Assembly (NCBI GenBank): GCA_963717135.1
Contig: CAVQVN010000003.1
Coordinates: forward strand, 186,001 to 250,000
Source: UBA4744 sp963717135
GTDB taxonomy: Bacteria; Actinomycetota; Acidimicrobiia; Spongiisociales; UBA4744
DNA length: 64,000 bases
Reading direction: 5' to 3'
The notes beneath the pieces were generated by a model that was given only the letters and a program-made list of their open reading frames with translations, had not been told where the DNA came from and ran no database searches. Positions 63,058 through 64,000 of this stretch are shown here, piece by piece. Made by a program: the position numbers and the translations under genes. The number at the start of each line of letters is the position of its first letter. The stretch's first letter is position 1.

Positions 63058-63746
63058 GATTCTCGCAGTGCGTAGCCGACGCCGCGGACCGTATGGATGA
63101 GGCGAGCCTCGCCCTCCTCCTCGGTCTTTCGCCGCAGGTAGCCGATGTAGACGTCGAGAGAGTTCGACGATGTCCCGAAGTCGTAACCCCAAATTCGGTC
63201 GTAGATGACCTCACGGGTCAGCACGATGCTGGCGTTCAGCATCAGCAACTCGAGCAAGTCGAATTCGGTTTTTGTCAATTCGATCGCCCGACCGCCTCGC
63301 TCCACGCGCCGGGTTTCCGGGTCAAGCGTCAGGTCGGCAAATGACAACGGCCCGCCAAGCTCTTCCGGCGCGGTCCTCCGTAAGAGAGCTCGCAATCGAG
63401 CCAGCAACTCTTCGAGAGCAAAAGGTTTCACGAGATAGTCATCCGCCCCGGCGTCCAATCCGGCCACCCGGTCCGAGATCTCATGCTTGGCGGTGAGCAT
63501 CAGAATCGGCAGATCGTCTCCCTTCGACCGAACCCGCCGACACACAGACAACCCGTCCACATGAGGCATCATCACGTCCAAGATGAGAACATCGGGACGG
63601 TCGTCCTTGATCGCTTCCAACGCTTCAGCGCCATCGACGGCCAAGCTGATGTCATAGCCCTCGTAGCGGAGAGCGCGTTGGAGCGACTGTCGCACACTTC
63701 GATCGTCTTCGGCGATCAGCACCTTGGCGCTGTTGATGTCTGTCAC
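63054..63746 (-). CDS. OmpR-family response regulator (MprA-like)
   Basis: 230 residues from GTG at 63746, preceded by GAGGG. Receiver: KVLIAEDDRSVRQSLQRAL, phospho-Asp in DVLILDVMMPHVDG, LMLTAKHEISDRVAGLDAGADDYLVKPF. Winged helix with LTKTEFDLLELLMLN and SLDVYIGYLRRKTEEEG. It should control the HtrA gene and envelope stress genes. The copy-4 hairpin lies 109 bases upstream of the start and could be its site, though copies 1-3 lie near other gene types. Confidence 0.94.
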   Translation of the reverse strand: MTDINSAKVLIAEDDRSVRQSLQRALRYEGYDISLAVDGAEALEAIKDDRPDVLILDVMMPHVDGLSVCRRVRSKGDDLPILMLTAKHEISDRVAGLDAGADDYLVKPFALEELLARLRALLRRTAPEELGGPLSFADLTLDPETRRVERGGRAIELTKTEFDLLELLMLNASIVLTREVIYDRIWGYDFGTSSNSLDVYIGYLRRKTEEEGEARLIHTVRGVGYALRES

Positions 63747-63854
63747 AAGTAATCCCTCGAGGTATTGCCAAAACTGTACAACTACCTGCGTGTGAGCACG
63801 CTGAGAGCAACATGAGAATCGGATGAGAAGGACGAATACTCGCCGGAACCCGGT

Positions 63855-63901
63855 TTTTGGCGTCAAACTGCCACCAGATCCGGTGGAGCTTTGACGCCAA
63901 A
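63855..63901. repeat. Dispersed hairpin element, copy 4
   Basis: TTTTGGCGTCAAACTGCCACC (left, 20 of them from 63856) and GGTGGAGCTTTGACGCCAAA on the right pair nearly end to end. Lies between the partial gene at the window end and the response regulator start. Confidence 0.85.
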
Positions 63902-63914
63902 GCGTCTTGGGTCT

Positions 63915-64000
63915 TTAAGAGGCCGTGGCCAGCTGGTTCCCCAGCCTCCTTGTCAGGGCCATAACCGCAGCGCCCAACAACACGATGACCCCGGCGGCAA
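63915..64000 (-). CDS. C-terminal end of a membrane protein (cut by window edge)
   Basis: 28 residues in the minus frame ending at TAA 63915: a helix AAGVIVLLGAAVMALTRRL and GNQLATAS. A hydrophobic helix with a following Arg pair suggests a membrane protein. Nothing more can be said from this fragment. Confidence 0.5.
   Translation of the reverse strand, partial: AAGVIVLLGAAVMALTRRLGNQLATAS

Noticed and set aside
1..64000. tRNA, rRNA or insertion sequence genes
   Set aside because: I looked for tRNA T-loop patterns, rRNA-like stretches and transposase motifs on both strands and found none that hold up; the only 16S-like match is the ribosome binding site at 2191.

Overview
The window is GC-rich, gene-dense DNA of an actinobacterium. 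Support comes from a TIGR03252-type HhH-GPD glycosylase, an F420-type PPOX protein, a DUF3039 protein, a heliorhodopsin, a DUF4129/MoxR/DUF58 operon, and a response regulator-histidine kinase-HtrA trio in the order of mycobacterial mprA-mprB-pepD. I favour an Acidimicrobiia-like lineage, but no rRNA or tRNA is present to place it. Most genes sit in short operons with ATGA or GTGA overlaps.

Layout. 0-5 kb: end of an ABC-2 permease, a BER glycosylase, surE, a structured leader-like region with a 16S-complementary ribosome binding site, a 220-bp tandem repeat next to a truncated gene, and an ABC transporter. 5-8 kb: heliorhodopsin, divergent from a radical SAM/acyltransferase pair, then an RraA-like protein. 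8-17 kb: MFS exporter, DUF1704 (QEGLA) zincin, N-formylglutamate amidohydrolase-like protein, GshB-like ATP-grasp enzyme and a heterodimeric ABC exporter, which together look like a synthesis/processing/export locus for a peptide-like product. 17-26 kb: acyl-CoA dehydrogenase, PPOX protein, threonine synthase, membrane-anchored sulfite-oxidase-family enzyme, S1P-lyase-like PLP enzyme, haem-binding protein, CorA and a lipoprotein. 26-34 kb: a visibly damaged zone with frameshifted flippase, P-type Mg ATPase, secreted-protein and hypothetical genes around an intact ferric reductase-like/ApbE pair. 34-46 kb: DUF1003, DUF819, cupin, Tag glycosylase, YwiC-like, pyruvate phosphate dikinase, GNAT, metallopeptidase, MsrB, a ParA operon, AlkA-like glycosylase and SDR. 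46-58 kb: ordinary genes separated by many heptanucleotide repeat arrays. 58-64 kb: EVE, DUF3039, a PAP2-like protein without catalytic residues, and the HtrA/two-component operon.

The most unusual non-genic signal is a set of intergenic tandem arrays that all have a 7-bp period although the repeated word differs from array to array. Three of them share a composite layout (array, CATACCA-type linker, second array). A separate family of about 50-bp imperfect hairpins with GGCGTCAA/TTGACGCC arms occurs four times. The best candidate for a less-described gene system is the ATP-grasp/amidohydrolase/DUF1704/exporter locus; the heliorhodopsin and the viperin-resembling radical SAM protein are also notable.
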